DNA from: Psettodes erumei
Lineage: Eukaryota; Chordata; Actinopteri; Pleuronectiformes; Psettodidae
Direction: 5' to 3'
Assembly: GCA_016785225.1 (NCBI GenBank)
Contig: JAFBJZ010000827.1
Location: forward strand, 311,501 to 375,500
Length of the DNA: 64,000 nt
The notes under the pieces were generated by a model, which made no database searches, was not told where the DNA came from, and saw only the letters and a program-made list of their open reading frames with translations. Of this stretch, positions 1 through 10,919 are shown piece after piece. Both the position numbers and the translations under genes were made by a program. Each line of letters begins with the position of its first letter. Within the stretch, counting starts at the first letter, position 1.

Positions 1-85
1 TCCACTATTGATATAATCACTGCCCTTTGTTCATATGCTAAAAAACAAAAGATTTTCATTTTTGCTTTCAGCGCTTCACTGATTG

Positions 86-119
<34 letters not shown>

Positions 120-940
120 CGCAGGGAGCACTTACACAAACAGTACACAGTAGATGAGTTTGTAGTATTACAGTACTCTGCAGTACTCTGGGTTTTACAT
201 GCTGCTGAGCACACAGTGACGCCTGCTGGGTTGCATGTGATACTGCAACAGGTGACAAGACATGTGACGTCTTGTTGGAAATCAGTGTTCTGTTGTAACA
301 TCCGGGGTCAACAACAGAAATAAGCCCAATATCTCATCAATATCTCATCAATATATCCTTATTAAAGTCTGTCCTCATGAAGGGAAAGTGATGATCAGCC
401 AGTAATGATAAATGTATTGCAGTGGATTCTGAATTGCAGTATTTAATATAGAATAGTATTTTAATCACAGTAATAAGTACATGTAAATCTTCAGGTGAAG
501 TACAACTATCTACTTGAAGTACTGTACTTGTACTGTACACACCTGTGTGTGGTATTTACGGACATCTAAGTGTATAGATGACGTATGTTACCACCTGAGT
601 CCTGTTTCTTTCAGCTCCGTTTTTTTGGCGGGAGACCTGGTGCAGGTAACACACCTTTGTCAAATACCCGCCTCATGTCAAAAAAAAAAGTAAACCGCTG
701 TTACCTCACGTAACGTGTCGTGTCGTTCATTTTGTTTGGTGAACGCTCGTTAGCGAACAGTTCAATCATTTCAGTTCGTTTTAAATATGAACAAAACACA
801 AAAAATAGTTGTAGGGTCGACTAACATGAAACCACACGGTGTTACTGTGAGGACAGTTGTCAAATAATGTCGAAATTACCGACTCTGGAGTCCGTTTTCG
901 TCGTCCACTTGTTGCTAGGCGGGATTTCGGCGTCGGACGG
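1..940. other. Intergenic sequence at left edge
   Basis: I see no supportable gene here. The stretch holds a (TG)14 array at 89-117, a short AT-rich tandem near 336-357, and a GC-richer patch around 860-940. That patch contains a 25-codon plus-strand ORF starting at 868 with no downstream splice donor that I trust. It could be the promoter of a neighbour outside the window, but nothing in the sequence settles this. Confidence 0.5.
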
Positions 941-1573
941 TTAAACCGCTTCTGGCGCAGTCCAAAAGTTTATTAGAGCAGGGGGGAAACCCAGAATGTA
1001 CCACAGGTAAGCTGGTGTAGAGGGGTGTTTTTTCCTGCTGGAACTACAGAGGTCGTCTTTTAAGGGGTCAAATAAGTGTATACAACCACGATATTTCTGT
1101 GTCACGGTCACCAAAGAGTTTTCATACATAAATGTTGCATAAATCAATGGACTTATTGTAATTAACTGTGGTTTGTCTCGTAGGAGGAGCTTAGGAGTAT
1201 ATAACCACAAGTAGAGGGGACGTCCATCAGTGCAGTCCAGACACAGGAGGCATGTGACTGTAGAGGTCAGTGCATTGAACTGTAAAAGAAAACTCTGGTA
1301 CTGACGTTGTGCCAAAAATCTTGCAAATGCAACTTTATTCAAATTTTTTTTACTGGTTTGATAATACATGTTTAGTAGCCTTATTAAGTCTTCCCAAAAA
1401 CCTATAGACAACAATGTGAATGAGAAATATTTGTAGTTTTCCACATGAACTTTAATAGCATACATGCTAAAAACTGTACATACGTTGCCACACAGTGCAG
1501 GAACTGCCGATACTATGAGAGGGTATTTACTGATTCTTTCTGTATCAACATACTTGCAACTTGCTAAAGACAT
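941..1573 (-). CDS. Uncharacterised 210-codon ORF downstream of hsd3b (doubtful)
   Basis: This is an uninterrupted minus-strand reading frame with ATG at 1573-1571 and TAA at 943-941. It begins 93 bp after the hsd3b stop on the same strand. The translation is not low-complexity and has several hydrophobic stretches, for example around residues 15-40 and 100-150, so a small membrane protein is conceivable. I do not recognise any family. Against it: the DNA is AT-rich, there is no visible promoter, and AATAAA signals on this strand at 1334-1339 and 967-972 make hsd3b 3' UTR an equally good explanation. A random open frame of this length is not very improbable in a 64-kb window. Confidence 0.25.
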   Translation of the reverse strand: MSLASCKYVDTERISKYPLIVSAVPALCGNVCTVFSMYAIKVHVENYKYFSFTLLSIGFWEDLIRLLNMYYQTSKKNLNKVAFARFLAQRQYQSFLLQFNALTSTVTCLLCLDCTDGRPLYLWLYTPKLLLRDKPQLITISPLIYATFMYENSLVTVTQKYRGCIHLFDPLKDDLCSSSRKKHPSTPAYLWYILGFPPALINFWTAPEAV

Positions 1574-1666
1574 AAAATAACAATGTACTAGTTGTTGCTA
1601 ATAAGTTGTATATAAACGTAGTTTCTCAGAGACAGGGTTGATATAGTGCTAACAACTTTTCAGTGA

Positions 1667-3320
1667 TTAGCTAGCTGTTAATCGTTCCCTCTCTTTTGGC
1701 AGCTGCGAGGCGAGCCACTCGATGGTGCGCTTGCGCGCCTCCTCCCAACTGTACCTGGGTTTGAATCCCAGGTCCCTCTTGGCTCTCTGGTAGGAGAAGG
1801 TGAATGGTGTGTTCAGCATGGTGAGGAGCTGCCGGTTCAGTGGCGGCACAATGCGCACGAAAGGTCGGAGAATCGTGCACACGATCTCCAGGAAGAAGCA
1901 GACTACATAGAGGAGGCAGAGCGGGAACAGGAGCTTCTCTTGGATGCTGAAGCCCAGAGGAGACATGACCACGTGGTTGAAGTCTGAGTAGCTCACAGGT
2001 GGAGTATCATCAGAAATGAAGTAAAACTTCCCTCCAATGATGTTTCTTCTCTCCGGGTCTTTGAGGCTGCGAGCTGCTTGGAGGTGAGCCACGGCCACGT
2101 TGCCCACGTAGACAGGATTCACACGGGCCTCTGGTCGAGACATCCGAAACAGAACGCCCTTGTTACGTATCCCGTCGCCCATGTGGCCCAGCAGGAAGCG
2201 ACAGCCCTCTCCAAAGATGTACATGGGTCTGAGGGCGCAGGTGGCCAGCCGGCCTCCGTTGTGGAGCACCTCGCCGTGGGCCTGCAGGGTTCTTTGCTCG
2301 GCCTCCTTTTTGGTCTTGCTGTAGGAAAACTTTAGAGCGCAGTCATAAACTGTGTCCTCGCTGCCGTTAATTATGGGCTCGCCTTTGGGGTTCGGTCCCA
2401 TCACTTCGATGGTGCTGGTGTAGATGAAGGACACAACGTTTTCCTGGATGCAGGCTTCCAGCAGCACCTGCGTTCCTGCAAAGCAAAGTTCCTAATGAGT
2501 TCCTAATTAGAGGAACCTAAAACCTCATTTTAACATTTATAATAAAATACTCTTGTAGATAGTGGTACATTAAAGGGTACGGCTGAGCATCAAAAAGTCG
2601 AAAGTCTGAAATTCGGTTGATGATTTCGCACTGAATGGGCTTGACATGTCAGTTGAAACTTGTACCATATGCTCAAATTATCATTTTATATTTGTGAAAA
2701 TAACAGTGGATTAGAGTGAAAAGGGGCCTTACCTTTGACATTGACCCCGTACATCTCACTGTACTCCACTGACTCATTCACGTCGATGATGGAGGCCATG
2801 TGGAAGACGACCGACGCACCTCGAAGGGCTTCTCTCACAAAGTCGCTGTCCCTGATGTCTCCCTCGAAAACACTCAGCTTAGTGTCACCTCTGCAGTCTT
2901 ACACAAAGTACACCGAGAAACTGCATTATATTTCATACGTACAGTACATGTAATAACAGTCTACAGCGTTTTCCCCAATAGTTGTTGTCAAATAAAAACA
3001 AACTAACTGTAAAGTAGTCAGCTCTAATATAAAACAGCCTTGGAGCTGGAGTTTCTGCTGTCTGTCACCGTTATTGCTGCATACGTTTTCGTGAAATGCT
3101 TTTAAACTACCTCATATCTAATCTGAAAATTGCATCTAGGCTGCAAAGAGAGAGAGAGCAGATTTTTACCCTCCAGAGCCTGTAAAAGTTGGGGCTGCAC
3201 GTGTTTGTCCAGCATTCGAATCTCGGCCATTTTCTCTTCCTCCAGCAGCAACCTCACCAGCCTCTTCCCCAGAAATCCACAGGCTCCCGTCACCACGCAC
3301 ACATCACCTCTCAGAGACAT
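1667..3320 (-). CDS. hsd3b: 3-beta-hydroxysteroid dehydrogenase / delta5-4 isomerase
   Basis: This short-chain dehydrogenase of endoplasmic reticulum and mitochondrial membranes oxidises and isomerises delta5-3-beta-hydroxysteroids (pregnenolone to progesterone type) using NAD+. Three coding exons read on the minus strand: 3320-3170, 2888-2733 and 2475-1667. Both junctions are phase 1 with GT/AG borders and give 371 aa, close to the 373 of human HSD3B1. The ATG at 3320-3318 begins MSLRGDVCVVTGACGFLG, carrying the Rossmann GxxGFLG motif (residues 12-18). The catalytic YSKTK is at Tyr154/Lys158, the human numbering. An IYTSTIEV motif lies near residue 122, with Thr where human has the second Ser. 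A hydrophobic membrane segment follows near residues 285-305. A TATA box lies about 320 bp upstream of the ATG. The family is certain; the fish paralogue (hsd3b1 or hsd3b2) is not. Confidence 0.93.
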
Positions 3321-3640
3321 CGCACCAAAAACAACTACCACAATCCTTCTCTTCTAGAAGAGCCCTCTCAGAAGAAAACAGCTCCGAGGAACAAAAAAAC
3401 AAAAGAACACAACTTTTGTGTGTGTGTTTTAGATTCAGTCTGTGGGGGAGAGAGAGCAACAACACCTTCTGCCCTCCCAGCCTCAGTCCTTCCACTTTTT
3501 GTAAGAAAGCCTACGAGAAAAAAAAAAACAAAAACCCAAACTAATTATTTTTCCCCAAGGCTGTGTGAAAAAAAAGGGATGGGCTCCTCTTTCTTTCATG
3601 AAGGAATGAATGTGAGCGAGACAAAATAGGGGGCTGGAGC

Positions 3641-3659
3641 TTTTTATAAGCCAAGGACA
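3641..3659 (-). promoter_or_regulatory. hsd3b core promoter: TATA box beside an NR5A-like half site
   Basis: The minus strand reads TATAAAAA at 3648-3641. Just upstream of it for hsd3b transcription, at 3651-3659, the plus strand reads CCAAGGACA, one mismatch from the YCAAGGYCA element bound by SF-1/LRH-1 (NR5A). Expected initiation near 3615 would give a 5' UTR of about 300 nt if unspliced. NR5A control of 3-beta-HSD genes is established in other vertebrates; its use here is inferred from position. Confidence 0.5.
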
Positions 3660-4603
3660 GTCGCTGCTGGAAGATGTAACCTTTTTATTTGAGTGCCGCC
3701 GTGTTGACAGACTCAGCGAGTGAAGCAGACGGGAAACAAGTACTGCATTTTACTCAAGTACTTGAGTATTTCCACTTTTTCTTTGCATACTTATATTGTG
3801 CTTAGTGGCTAGTTATTTGGTAAATTGAGATTTAACATGAAAAACAAGAGATCATAAAATAAGATTTAATAGATTTAACTACCTGAGAGTGAAACACTGA
3901 AATTAACTCCATCTTGTTGAGTCAGATCATTAAAATGCAGCTGATATAATAATTCATTAACGATAAGAATAATCCAACTGAATTGATGTCTTTTTTTTCA
4001 GTTTCACAAAGAAAGAATCTGATCTGTTCTCCACTGGATTAATTAAATAACTAAATACTTTCCGCTCCTGAGGAAAACCACGAGGCCAGATCGTTTGAGT
4101 GGAACAAGCGTCTGCGTTTCAAGGTGACGCGTGTCTGCCAGAGTGTGTTTATATCCTGTGATGAATTTCAGTCGGCCGTGCGAACGGTACTCTGGTTCCC
4201 GAGGCCGTGCAGTGGAAACTCTGGAGTGCTGCAGGTCTGGTTTGACCTTTTTTGGTTAAGACCGCTCTCTCTGATTAACATAACATGTACGCAAACACTT
4301 TGAATGACATTTGGCCTTTTTTCCCCCCCATACGTTTCAGTTTTATGGCAACATCTCTTGATGTCGGGTCTCGGAGCAAACATCAGGTCACGTCTTATTG
4401 TGTAGTGGAAAGTACCGCTCGAGTGGATGTGGGGATTTTTCACTGATTTTCTAATATTAACACGTCATGTGCTCGTGAAAAGTAGCTGCTTTGTATCTGC
4501 GGCCGTTATCACAGCCGCCTTATCTGGAGGTGAAGGATGAATTTTCAAGGGCGGTTTCATCGTCATTCACTCACATTCGTCGCACCAAAGCACCTCTGTG
4601 TGC

Positions 4604-4644
<41 letters not shown>

Positions 4645-5673
4645 AATTTTAACAAAGTTGCTGAAGATTTTCCTTGTCGTCTTCATGGGTGACAGGAGTT
4701 CGGCCCTTCCCTGACTGTGAATAACGGGATTCTTAATGTGACGCGACACGTATAATCAACATTTTTATTTTCATCTTAAAACACTTCATCATCAGTATTA
4801 ATATACAAAAACATCATGGCAGTAAGTAAATCCAGAGGTGCTGCTCACACTCATTTACTTTTGAATGAATCAAATCTTCTGGTATTTAAATATGTGCAGA
4901 GGAAGAAAACAAGAATGACTGGGCATTTCACGGGAAATGAGAATAATCATTCATAATCAGTCATTCTGCTATATTATTACATCACTACATTATATTTTTG
5001 TGCACTCAGATGACAGAAGAAACCTTCCATAGCTGTGTCAAGAGAAAGGTTTGTTTGTTTTCTACTCCGGCATAGAAGCTGTTGCAGTGGCGGAAGAAAA
5101 CACCAAAAACATCCCAAAAATAGTTTTTGTAAATAAGTATGATTCCTGCAATTTATTTCGCCTTCCCGTGCCCTTGTTTTCTTCCGCTGTTCAACAAACA
5201 TCTTCTGACTCCGAGCCACACTGTGGCGTGTGTGTGACGAATCCGTTATAACACACAGAGTCCAGTTTGTAGAGAGTTTGTGGTAACGGCACGGAGCAGC
5301 GAGGAGATGAAAATGATGTCAGCTCTGTCCTTACCACATTATTTCCACGACGAAGTGGCGTTTACGCCAAAAAAAATCACTTTCATGTTGGCGAACGGGC
5401 GGATTCGCGGTGTCGAATTGACCCTTGTTCATCGGCAGCGATGATGAACAACTTTGACCCATTTCCTGTTATACATTGTAACTGCAGAGCGGCAGACCGC
5501 AGCAGGGCTGACGGTAAATAGGTGGCATTGAAGATGGTGTTGGATAAAAAGATGTTAACATTAGCTAGCGATCCTTGCTCGCGCCTGCAGCATGCGTTTG
5601 CAACCCACGCTACTTCCTGTTTTCCGACACACCATGCAGGAAAATTCTGTCTTGTCTTGTCAGCTGCCGTCTC
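3660..5673. other. Intergenic region between hsd3b promoter and kelch gene 3' end
   Basis: No coding exon can be supported. The region is AT-rich and includes a (TG)18 microsatellite at 4607-4642. A minus-strand AATAAA (plus TTTATT, 5152-5157) lies about 520 bp beyond the kelch gene stop and may be its polyadenylation signal. Confidence 0.5.
4607..4642. repeat. (TG)n microsatellite
   Basis: Eighteen uninterrupted TG units in the intergenic DNA between hsd3b and the kelch gene. Confidence 0.97.
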
Positions 5674-8600
5674 TCAGCTCTTAGACGTGGGCAGCGGGCA
5701 CTCCTGTATCTGCGCTTCGTCCACCAACCCCTCCGGCAGGTGGACCGTCATGGTGCAGGCGCGGATCCCCCCCAGAGGCTCCAGCACGTTGAACACCCGG
5801 TCCCACGCGTCCCCCTCCGGGTCGTACCGCTGCACAATGTCGACCATGCACTTGCTGTTCCAGGAATAACCCCCCACCACGTAGATCTGCCCGTTGAACA
5901 CGGTCACGCCGACGTCGCTCTGGCCCCGCGGCATGGGCGCCACCGCCGTCCACTGGTCCGTGGCGGGGCTGTAGCACTCGCAGGCCAGGACGTCGTCGTA
6001 GTCGCTGAGGCCCTGGAAGTGATTCCCGCCCATGACGTAGAGCCTGTCGCCGACGGTGCACATGCAGTGCAGGCCGCGGAGCTCCGCCATGTCGGCGCGG
6101 CGGCTCCACGTGTCGGCCGCGGGATCGTAACACCACAGCTCCTTCTGGAAGGTGTCACGGGTGATACCACCTGCGAGAGAGGGGGGAGAATCTACAAATC
6201 AGTGACAAGTGTAAACATTTCAGTTTTATTAATTGTTTAAACTGTAGTTGTACCTTATCAACTAATTATTTTATAATTCCATCTGTTTTTTGTATCTGTC
6301 TGCAGTCGTTTGCGCTCCCTTCACTTAGCACTTGACTTTTCTGTTGCGGTTATATTGTGTGTGGACTGTATTGTCGTGTCACAGTGAAGTATGTGTTACA
6401 TTGTGGTGAAGGCAGCAGCGTGCAGCCGCTCTGAGCGGTGGGTTTCCACCTTGCTGCAGAGCGCTGCGGCCCGCTTCGACCACAGCTGTTTGCATTTCCT
6501 TCCTCTTCGTCCTGCATGTGAAGCTTCAGCTTTCTGTTCTCAGCACCAGGAGCGGGGCTCCTGTCCGAGGTTGCTGAGAAACCCGCCTGAGATCGGTCCG
6601 AGAGCTGCTCCGAATAATCTGCAGCTAAACAGGAAGTGGTTTTAACTAGGTCGCTGTGGAAGCTTTTGTCACCTGCAGACGGTCTTTGTCTGAATCTGCC
6701 TGAATCGAACAGATTGTTTTTGGAGTTTGTGACTGTGAACTGCACGAGAAAAATCACCATTCATTTCACAGCTCCTGATGTCAGCAGCCAGAGATTCTGA
6801 AGGCCAGATGTTTGATATTAATACAGTGATTAAATCTATTGTTGTGGTTTCTATTTCTATTTGAATAATGGGGGGGGGAGAGACTGCACGACATAATCAT
6901 GCAGCTGCAAAAGAACGCGAGTGAGGAAGTCAGGTTGTGTGCTCGGGCGTGCAAAGCGTGGCACAAACGGTCAAACGGTTGTTTCCATTTCACCACAAGT
7001 GCAAGCGTCCTTTAACCGAGCAGGACCGTGGCCTTTCCCCAACCTTAACCACAGAGGCCTCGGCTCATGTGGCTCACTTTTTAAACAGTAATGGTCCACA
7101 TGCTCTGCAGCTGTTTTCCAGAAGGCCAAACAGTCAAGGAGTCCATTGGCGAGATGAAGAAGTGGAGATCAACGTTTACCTGAGATGTACATGAGGTCCC
7201 CGTGAACCGTTCCAGCGTGGCCATAGTGAGGCTCCATGATACTGGTCACGAACGCCCACTCGTTTCTCTTCAGGTCGTAGCACTCCACCGTGTCTGACGG
7301 GAACGACAGAGAGACACTGAGGCGCGAGGCAACAAACGCAACCTCACGACCGTAATTCATCAACGGCAGCATTGGCAGCAGCGCAGCGGCAGCTCACCGA
7401 TCTCTCCCGAGGCGTTCCTTCCTCCCACTGCGTACAGTTTCCCCTTCAGAGCGCTCAGGTGGAAGAAGGTCCTCTTTTCGTTGAGCGACGCGATCTGAAG
7501 CCACTTGTTGAAGCGCGGGTCGTAGCGGTAGGCGCTGTCGATGGCCGTCTTGCCCTTGGTGTCGTACGTGCCCTGGCCTGGGAAGTTGAATTCCATTACT
7601 CAGGTTTTCAAGTTTGGGGAACATCTGGGAATTTCAGGTGTCAAAATCTACATTTTTGTCCTCAAACATCTAACGTAGCAGCGTGATGAGAACACGGCGG
7701 CTGCAGTGAGCGGTCAGTGCACCGACCTCCAACAATGAAGAGGAAGCCGCCCAGAAGAGCCACGCCGTGCTGGTAGCACGGCACCTCCATGGGCTTCAGG
7801 GCCCTCCAGTGGCCGGTGTTGTGGTCGTACAGCCTCAGCTCGCGGCTCACCACCAGCTGCTGCCGCATCACGCCGCCCAGCGTCAGGATGTGCGTGGAGT
7901 CCGAGCGGATCTGCGTGCGCTCCGTCTGCAGCGCGCCGGCTGCATGAAGGGCATCATCTGGTAGTTGCTGGCCTCCAGCAGCAGGTTCACGCAGGCCGTG
8001 TCCGAGCGCATCATGGAGCGGCCCCCTTCTTCGTCGTCCTGGGAGATCTGGATCAGCTCGTTCGGGCTCATCAGAGGGAAGCGGATGTGGCGCATCAAGG
8101 CGTAGACAGACGAGCGGCGCTCGGGGGGGTCGTGGTCCAGCCACGCTCTGGCGATGTGGTAGAGCTCCAGCTCGGAGAAACCTTCCAGCAAGTTGCTGGC
8201 CAGAGCGCTGGCCATGCTGGTCTCAGAGAGCTGCAGGTACTGGCCACACTCCACCAGCGCCGAGAGGTTCTGACTCACAAACTCACCTCGGGTTTGACAG
8301 AACAGAGAGGATCAATGGCGGTGATCTTTGAACCAAAATGATACCTGACATGACAGCGGTTAGTGATATTACTTTGTGTTTTTGTCTTGTATGTCTTTAT
8401 GCTCCTGTGACAGTCTCACATCTCTCACCTATGTTCACCTGAACGTCCTGCAGAAGTAAATCTGTTGCGATGCGCTCGACCTCCACACATTTGTCAATTG
8501 TGATCTGTGTCAAACAAAAACACAGAAAACAGATGGATTCAGTACAAAATAAACGTCTGCTGTTAACAGTCACATACGCGACTGTTCTGTGGCAGAGTGC

Positions 8601-10288
8601 GACGTTAAACCAAAAGCTCTCACCTCGCTGCTCAGGAGCTGATTACAGAAGCTCAGCACCGGCATGACCTGCAGGAAGTTGGCCGCCTCCAGCGTGTCCT
8701 GGATGTTGCCCATGTCCAGGCTGACTTTGGATGTGTAAATGAAGTCGATGATGTTCTTTAAGCCCAGCGTGGTGACCCCGTGCAGCTTGATCTCTTTCAT
8801 CTCCTGCTCCCTCATGCCTCCTGCACCAGGCAAAAAAAAAAAAAACAACAGCACAAGCTCAAAGAGGTGAGGACAAGGTGAGAGAATGATTCGGCATCAT
8901 TTCAGAGGATTTGTCCTGGGGCAGGCGAGATGCCAAAGTGCAGAGTCAGCAAGCTACAAAGACACAGCTGATACTGTAAAGCCTCACTGCTCATACATAA
9001 ATTACACAAGGTTAATGGACTGTACTCAATTTTATTGGGTCGCAAAAAAAGGGAAACACAATGCAGAAGTGAATCACAAAGCCAACATGTACTTCCTCTT
9101 CTTTTTGAGTAGGTGGCAACGTGGCCTCGGTAATCTCGGTAATTTATGTTTGTCTCTGACACTGAAATATCACATGAAAGTCAATATGTGTGCGTCAAGC
9201 AATAGCCTAACAAACTAGTTCATCTGGTTAGCACCCAGAGGTATCAGCCTGTCATTTTTTATTCTTTATCTATCTATATCTATATCTTTTTTCCAAGCAT
9301 TGGAATCCCCACAGAGACACAAGTGAGGCTTAGTCTTATTGATACCGTACTTTGTGGTGTGTTCCCACTGCTGTCTGCTGCTGTTCAGTTTGATGTAGTC
9401 CTGACCTCTTCACCGAGTGCATGCCACCGTATCTTTTTTTGTGTTGTCTTGCTTCCCACTCACCCGTGAACATCGCCTTGAAATAGTCGCTGGTGGAAGC
9501 CATGATAACTCTGTGGACTGGGAACGTTTCCTTGCTGTCCCCTGGAAGCAAGACGACGTCACATAGAGTCTCGTCTGCCCGGAAACCATCGAAGCCCTGT
9601 GTGAACACGATGGTTTTTAAATTTTTTTTATTATCATTAACAATATTCTTAATAAATAGCTTGGCATGTTGTATTTTAACATTAGTATGTCACTATCAAT
9701 ACCCTAATCCTACACATCATGACAGGACGTATCATGTTTTAACATGATGTCTTATTATGACATATGTTTTATACCATTTTGAAGAAAAAAGTCACAACCA
9801 TGAGCTGTTTGAGCGCTCTTCACATACCTGCAGCACAGCTGCTCCATGTTCACAACTACTGAACACGTTGGACATTGGACGAGGAGGAAGTTTGGGCTTC
9901 GTTGATTTGTCTGGGCGTTTAGGTGGCATTTCCATGGGCGGACAGAGCGGAGCGGGAGCCGGTGCTGGAGCTGGAGCAGGAGGTGGAAACGGAGCCGGGG
10001 CTGGGGCTGGTGGAGAAGGCCTGTCATCTGCAGTACCAAGCCCAAACAGAGAACAGATATTAGGAGATGTTTGCATGGAATACTTTGAATGTGGATGTCA
10101 TTTCTCCTGTGGCAGATGGCAGTGATGACTGAGGAGCCAGCGACAGCACACCTTGGTGAACAGGTCTGTCAGGTGGAACATTAGGTCTTTCTGGTGGAGC
10201 TGGAGGTCTCGGTGGGTCCCGGGACTGATGCCTGCTGCCCAGGCGAGACAGTCTGCGGCTCAGCCGCCCGCTGTCGTCTCTGCTTCCC
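5674..10288 (-). CDS. BTB-BACK-Kelch protein, KLHL9/KLHL13-like (frameshifted as written)
   Basis: Likely a CUL3 ubiquitin-ligase substrate adaptor; KLHL9/KLHL13 act on Aurora B in mitosis. Minus-strand coding exons: 10288-10152, 10027-9828, 9596-9464 (BTB start, ends FKAMFTG), 8820-8624 (rest of BTB), 8504-8429, 8286-7727 (BACK to first kelch blade), 7577-7398, 7293-7180 and 6170-5674 (stop 5676-5674). Junction phases agree throughout. The hallmark kelch strings YDTKGKTA, RTFFHLSALKG, PHYGHAGTV and RGLHCMCTVG match KLHL13 closely. The first two exons encode a Pro/Ala-rich N-terminus. No in-frame Met lies before 9935-9933, so the true start is either that Met (about 620 aa after frame correction) or in an unrecognised upstream exon. 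Exon 8286-7727 contains two extra bases at 7931-7937, giving a TGA at 7885-7883. Closest by eye to KLHL9/13, not KLHL26 or KLHL32; the exact orthologue is unsure. Confidence 0.88.
7931..7937 (-). other. 2-base insertion (frameshift) in the kelch gene
   Basis: On the minus strand the frame runs ...NYQMMPFMQPA, then is lost. Two bases later the expected continuation LQTERTQIRSDSTHIL resumes in another frame. Removing one CG from the GCGCGC tract restores an uninterrupted, family-like sequence and makes the exon length fit the phases of its two junctions (558 instead of 560 bp). Whether it is an assembly or base-calling error, a polymorphism or a true inactivating change cannot be told here. Confidence 0.85.
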
Positions 10289-10557
10289 CTGCAAAAGGGA
10301 ACCCACAGCGTAAAAAAACAGGTAGCAATACATTCCCTGAACAAAGGCTGTGACCAAAGTAATGTTCAGAAACATGGAGCTCTGTATTATGGTGTCCAGA
10401 ACAGCTCATATTTGCCATGTTCTCATTTATGTATTTGTTTTTTCTGGTTCTGTTGCTAAATAATAGCTCACAGGGACCTTTCTCATTTCGTTTAATGACG
10501 CAACGCGCAGCCTCGAGTCTGGATTACAGGTTATGGCTCCGCCCCCCTGCCACTCAC

Positions 10558-10640
10558 CTATCGGAGATGATGCATGAGGAAGTGAGCGTCTCGCTCACAG
10601 ACAGCGCCAGGGGCTCTCTTCGACCGAAAGTAGGTCAGTT
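10558..10640 (-). other. Possible upstream (5' UTR) exon of the kelch gene
   Basis: A good minus-strand donor (AG|GTGAGT, exon end 10558) lies 270 bp upstream of the first Pro-rich exon. Its phase would join the next exon in frame, but the frame has no ATG before a TGA about 80 bp upstream. A short ATG ORF that stops at the junction (MHHLR) would be a uORF. It is best read as a non-coding first exon; the 5' boundary is a guess. Confidence 0.35.
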
Positions 10641-10777
10641 TTGTCGCGAATGTCGCTAGTTTTTAATGTGCTTGTTTTAAAAGAAAAGCAAAGTCGCCAA
10701 ACGAGTGTGAAAAGTCGGTAAATGTAGCGATAAATCCCCGTAAACGAGCCTTGACGACACAATGGGAACAATTCGCG

Positions 10778-10880
10778 CCAATTATCTTGAAAGCGCAACG
10801 GCCAATGAGGGAGCGCTTACAGTCGGCCAGTCGGCCAATGGTGTAACTCAAGCGGGGCACGTGGCATCTGGTTGACCAAT
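10778..10880. promoter_or_regulatory. CCAAT-rich, probably bidirectional promoter
   Basis: CCAAT pentamers occur on the plus strand at 10778-10782, 10802-10806, 10835-10839 and 10876-10880. A CACGTG E-box is at 10858-10863, and an E2F-like TTCGCGCC overlaps the first CCAAT. The region lies between the minus-strand kelch gene and the candidate plus-strand gene starting at 10920. Multiple NF-Y boxes 24-41 bp apart are typical of housekeeping and cell-cycle promoters; bidirectional use is inferred. Confidence 0.55.
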
Positions 10881-10919
10881 GGCGTGACTCTATCAATCAG
10901 ACACGGATGAAACGGTAAA

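Noticed and set aside
5575..6240. 221-codon plus-strand frame
   Set aside because: It is the antisense shadow of the last Kelch exon (5674-6170), whose minus-strand frame is clearly the coding one.
9755..10045. Minus-strand frame starting MGLVLQMTGLLHQ
   Set aside because: It is an alternative frame of the Pro-rich Kelch exon; it does not continue into the BTB exon in phase.
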